From Nonomuraea montanisoli (GTDB lineage: Bacteria > Actinomycetota > Actinomycetes > Streptosporangiales > Streptosporangiaceae), in assembly GCF_013363975.1 (NCBI RefSeq), contig NZ_JABWGN010000026.1:19615-83614 (forward strand): a DNA stretch of 64,000 nucleotides, written 5' to 3'. The notes beneath the pieces are model-generated. The model ran no database searches. It saw only the letters and a list, made by a program, of their open reading frames with translations, and was not told the DNA's origin. Positions 61,322 to 64,000 of the stretch are shown here, in pieces (positions within the stretch are counted from its first letter, which is position 1; each line of letters starts with the position of its first letter). A program made the translations under genes and the position numbers.

Positions 61322-61375
61322 GGTCTCCTCCTCGATCAGTCGTGAACGCCATTCTTCTGTAGGCTCGACAGCGCC

Positions 61376-62746
61376 ATGGACGTGACTCCCCCCTCTACGC
61401 TCCGCCGCCTCGGCATCGCCCTGGCCGGTGTCGCGGTCGCCGCGCTGACCGGCGCCGCGTGCGCGCTCTCCTTCGACGACCTGCGGTCGCTGGCCGAACT
61501 CGGCGAGGCCCGGGCCGACCTCGCCTACCTCTATCCCGCGGCGTTCGACGCGCTGCTCGCGGTGGCGCTGATCAGCCTCCTGCTGCTGCGCTCGGCGCGG
61601 CTGCTGGTCCGGATCCAGACGGCGATCGTCCTGGTCGTGCTGCTGGTGGCCGCCGCCGCGGCCAACGTCTCGACCGCCCTGCTGCTGGAGCCGGACGTAC
61701 GGCAGGCGGCCGTCGGCGTGGCCGTCGCGCCGTGGGTCATGCTGGCGGTGGCGCTGTGGCTGTGGCTGCTGCTCATCAAGCACGTACAGGACCGGCGTTC
61801 CGTACGCGACGACGACCGGGACGACGACGGCGACGAGCGGGACCTCGTCCCCTTCCCGCGTGGCCGCGCCGTCGACGCGCCGCCGCCTCTCTCCGAGGCG
61901 CCGCCGCTCACCGAGCCGCTGGAGCAGGTCCTGGAGCCGACACCCGTCGTCGGCCCCACCCCGGCGCCCGAGACGCCGCCGATCCCCGAGCGGGTGACCC
62001 GCGCAGAGGCTCCTCAGGTGGAGGCGGACACGTTACGGAACGACGCGCCCAGGGCGGCTGCGGGTGAGGAGACGGCGGAGGTCGTGCCGGTGGAGGAGGA
62101 CTCCACGGCGGCCGCCGCCGAAGCCCTCGACGCCCCTTCGGCGCAGGAGGCGCCGCGACGCGAGACTCCCCGCCAGGAGGTTCCCCGCCAGGAGACACCT
62201 CGGCCTGAGCGGCCTGAGGCGGCCCCACGGCTTGAGGCTCCGCTGCCCGAGGACGCTCCTCGGCCCGAAACTCCGCGATCTGAAACTCCTCGACCTGAAA
62301 CTCCTCGGCCCGAAACTCCTCAGTCGGAAACTCCTCCCCCCGAGGCTCCTCGGCAGGAGCCTCGTCGGCGGCCGGTCCGCTGGGGCGACCGGGTGAAGCC
62401 GACCGACGTCCTCGTCCATCCCCGCACTCCGGCCGGCAAGGACGCCGACACCCAGCCCGTGCCCGTCGTCGCCGACGACCGCCCGGCCGCCGGAGACAGA
62501 GCCGGAGGCAGAGCCGGAGATAGAGGGCCGGACCCGGCGCACGGCCGCGAGGCCGCCGACCCGGGCGAGTCCCCCGCCACCGCCGCGGCCGAGGAGGTCC
62601 CCACCCGGCCCGCGCGCGGCGACGAGCGCGACGAGTCCATGGTCGACACCGCCCCTCACCCCGTCATCCATGAGGAGCCCGTCGAGGCGTACGACGAAGC
62701 TCCGGCGCGGCGCATGCGCAGCACGCCCCTCCCACCCGAGGAGTGA
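61376..62746 (+). CDS. DUF2637-like membrane protein with repetitive tail
   Basis: A 456-residue protein. Four N-terminal helices (about residues 10-140: LGIALAGVAVAALTGAACAL, AAFDALLAVALISLLLLR, AIVLVVLLVAAAAANVSTAL, PWVMLAVALWLWLLLIKH) fit the DUF2637/SpdB-like pattern known from actinobacterial transfer and integration proteins as well as chromosomal genes. The C-terminal 300 residues are acidic and disordered, with five-residue RPETP/QSETP repeats from a 15-bp DNA repeat. Function unknown. Confidence 0.75.
   Translation: MDVTPPSTLRRLGIALAGVAVAALTGAACALSFDDLRSLAELGEARADLAYLYPAAFDALLAVALISLLLLRSARLLVRIQTAIVLVVLLVAAAAANVSTALLLEPDVRQAAVGVAVAPWVMLAVALWLWLLLIKHVQDRRSVRDDDRDDDGDERDLVPFPRGRAVDAPPPLSEAPPLTEPLEQVLEPTPVVGPTPAPETPPIPERVTRAEAPQVEADTLRNDAPRAAAGEETAEVVPVEEDSTAAAAEALDAPSAQEAPRRETPRQEVPRQETPRPERPEAAPRLEAPLPEDAPRPETPRSETPRPETPRPETPQSETPPPEAPRQEPRRRPVRWGDRVKPTDVLVHPRTPAGKDADTQPVPVVADDRPAAGDRAGGRAGDRGPDPAHGREAADPGESPATAAAEEVPTRPARGDERDESMVDTAPHPVIHEEPVEAYDEAPARRMRSTPLPPEE
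62256..62345. repeat. Six 15-bp repeats in the DUF2637-like gene
   Basis: CTCCTCGGCCCGAAA-type units at 62256, 62271, 62286, 62301, 62316 and 62331; in frame, each encodes a PRPET-like five-residue motif. Confidence 0.85.
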
Positions 62747-62921
62747 CCGGCCGTCCACCGGCACCCGGCGACGCGCCCGCGCCGGCCCGGCGGACCCACG
62801 GACCCCACAGACGCGCCCGACAAGCCCCCAGGACAGGCCCAGCCACGGCAAACGAGGCAAAGCCCCCATGGGCGCTCAGGGCGCGCCACAAGGCCGTCTC
62901 AGAGCCCGCCAGGCAACACGG

Positions 62922-62953
62922 AGACCCGCTCGGCTGAACCGAGCGGGTCTTTC
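62922..62953 (+). terminator. Terminator after the DUF2637-like gene
   Basis: Twelve-bp perfect stem AGACCCGCTCGG/CCGAGCGGGTCT (62922-62933 and 62939-62950) then TT. It is also convergent with the GlsB-like gene. Confidence 0.7.
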
Positions 62954-63001
62954 CGCATATACCGCGTCCCGCGCCGCTCTCAGGAGCGCGGAGTAGGGGT
63001 C

Positions 63002-63280
63002 TTAGATGCTCCGCGAACCGCTACCCCGACGGAGTCCGGCCACGAGGCCGACACCGACGATCGCCAGGACCACCTGCATGACGAGCTCGATCCAGTCGAT
63101 GCCCGGAGTGGTCTCAACGCCGAGAACCTGCGCGATGAGGGTGCCCACGAGGGCGGCGACGATGCCGACGACGACGGTGAGGATCCACCCGATGGCCTGC
63201 CGGCCGGGCAGCAGCAGACGGCCGACGGCACCGATGACGGCGCCGATGACGATCGCGCCGAGGATGGACTGGATAGTCAT
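63002..63280 (-). CDS. GlsB/YeaQ/YmgE-family membrane protein (first copy)
   Basis: A 92-residue membrane protein of three helices with Gly-rich packing: IVIGAVIGAVGRLLLPG, GWILTVVVGIVAALVGTLIA and DWIELVMQVVLAIVGVGLVAG. This is the transglycosylase-associated/GlsB family linked to envelope stress. ATG 63280 has GGGGAGG upstream. A paralogue lies just upstream on the same strand. Confidence 0.88.
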   Translation of the reverse strand: MTIQSILGAIVIGAVIGAVGRLLLPGRQAIGWILTVVVGIVAALVGTLIAQVLGVETTPGIDWIELVMQVVLAIVGVGLVAGLRRGSGSRSI

Positions 63281-63379
63281 GGTACGAAACCTCCCCATGA
63301 GGGTGAGCCGTTCACTCTCTCACGGTGAGATCAGTACCCAGGCGCGCACAATTATGCGTAGAAATTACGTTGGCGCTGG

Positions 63380-63667
63380 TCAGACCCCCGTAGGTCCTGG
63401 ACCGGCCGTCTTTCCGGCGCTCATCCGGGTCACCAGGAGCACACCGCCGACGGCGAGGACGAGTTGGAGAATGTGCTCGATCCAGTCGATGCCTCTGGTG
63501 TCGGCCCAGCCGAACAGGTGCGCGATGAGGGTGCCGAGCAGAGCGGCCACGATGCCGACGATGAGCGTCAGGCCGATGGACATGTTCTGCTTGCCGGGAA
63601 CGATGAGCCTGGCCAGGGCGCCGATGATGGCCCCGATGACGACGGCGGAGACTATGGCGCCGATCAT
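63380..63667 (-). CDS. GlsB/YeaQ/YmgE-family membrane protein (second copy)
   Basis: A 95-residue paralogue: GAIVSAVVIGAIIGALARLI, LTLIVGIVAALLGTLIAHLFG and GIDWIEHILQLVLAVGGVLL. ATG 63667 has GGGGGGAG upstream. The two copies share GIVAAL(V/L)GTLIA and GIDWIE, indicating tandem duplication. Confidence 0.87.
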   Translation of the reverse strand: MIGAIVSAVVIGAIIGALARLIVPGKQNMSIGLTLIVGIVAALLGTLIAHLFGWADTRGIDWIEHILQLVLAVGGVLLVTRMSAGKTAGPGPTGV

Positions 63668-63876
63668 GTGTACTCCCCCCGAGACGTTCACATGCCACAA
63701 GGGGATTTACCCGGCATAACGGGCCACTACTCCTGCGAGAGGCGACGGTCCGTACCGCGCCAGTGACGGACCGTCGCCTCGGTCGGCATGACGGGCGGAG
63801 CAGCGCCGCCGCAACGCGGGGAAGCGGCAGCGGGAGGCGGCGCCCGCCGGGACGCCCCTCGACCGCGTCCGTACTA

Positions 63877-64000
63877 GGGCCTGTACGGAGTTGAGATCAG
63901 AGGGATTGCCTGCGGTATGGCCGACGGTCCTGGTAGGCCATCGGGCATGGCGCGTGGAGACCTCACCGACGAGGAATGGTCCTTGATCGAGCCCCACTTA
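63877..64000 (+). mobile_element. Left end of an IS5-like insertion sequence (continues past the window)
   Basis: GGGCCTGTACGGAGTTGAG begins directly after a CTA at 63874-63876, matching the outward ends and TA-type targets of the IS427-like group. A transposase reading frame opens shortly after. The right end is not in the window, so length is unknown. Confidence 0.6.
63947..64000 (+). CDS. IS5-family transposase N-terminus (partial)
   Basis: Eighteen codons are visible: MARGDLTDEEWSLIEPHL. DLTDEEWxLIEPHLP is the characteristic start of IS5-family (DUF4096-type) transposases. An in-frame ATG at 63917 is an alternative start. The rest is outside the window. Confidence 0.75.
   Translation, partial: MARGDLTDEEWSLIEPHL

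Noticed and set aside
62743..62937. 64-codon frame overlapping the end of the DUF2637-like gene by GTGA
   Set aside because: Pro/Ala/Arg-rich without a hydrophobic or recognisable segment. The terminator stem begins within it. Coupled translation is possible but not convincing.

Overview
The window is high-GC actinomycete chromosome. F420-type and LLM oxidoreductases, IdeR, UdgX, class F sortases, DasR-type operators, SpoIIE-type phosphatases and frequent leaderless starts all fit. The gene set looks like order Streptosporangiales (Nonomuraea-like); that placement is inference. One tRNA gene (tRNA-Thr, TGT) and one partial insertion sequence at the right edge were found. No rRNA or CRISPR was seen.

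Layout. 1-2.9 kb: a sugar ABC transporter operon (binding lipoprotein and two permeases, the last cut by the window edge) behind two near-consensus DasR-like operators. 2.9-9.1 kb: acyl-CoA dehydrogenase, amino-acid permease with divergent Lrp regulator, small ORFs, thiolase. 9.1-13.1 kb: two tandem pairs of cell-wall-anchored protein plus class F sortase. 13.2-19.4 kb: second acyl-CoA dehydrogenase, two divergent MarR-type genes sharing a 20-bp promoter, alpha/beta hydrolase, PAS-GAF-PP2C-HATPase phosphatase and IdeR. 19.5-29.9 kb: UdgX, MFS exporter, PdxH, citrate synthase, SerC, rhomboid protease, SDR/enoyl-CoA hydratase pair, STAS protein and a CbiMN-Q-O nickel/cobalt uptake operon.

30-38.5 kb: glycosyltransferase, ClpX-zinc-finger/HTH protein, secreted lipase with divergent TetR, DMT exporter, then an APC permease next to orphan KdpE and a deleted kdpD relic. 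38.5-46.6 kb: several secreted or uncharacterised proteins, YceI, DUF1838-like, SRPBCC, an IMPase-family phosphatase and an asparagine-synthetase-like protein without the glutaminase cysteine. 46.6-51.6 kb: a perfect 34-bp palindrome, then a 1166-residue kinase/STAND-helical/WD40 membrane protein. 51.9-53.3 kb: DUF2283-like protein, tRNA-Thr and RlmB. 53.3-62.4 kb: a cluster of minisatellites that also lie inside coding sequences (hydrolase, LLM oxidoreductase, DUF2637-like protein), together with CysS and a PPOX protein. 63-64 kb: two GlsB-like membrane proteins and the left end of an IS5-like element.

The most unusual signals are the minisatellite cluster with low-complexity insertions in three adjacent enzyme-like genes, short tandem duplications lying on stop codons, two sortase-substrate pairs sharing a TG-type signal, the face-to-face leaderless MarR promoter, the kdpD relic beside an orphan kdpE, and the 34-bp palindrome in front of the giant kinase. 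All coordinates and motifs were read by eye; family names rest on recognised motifs, not on database searches.
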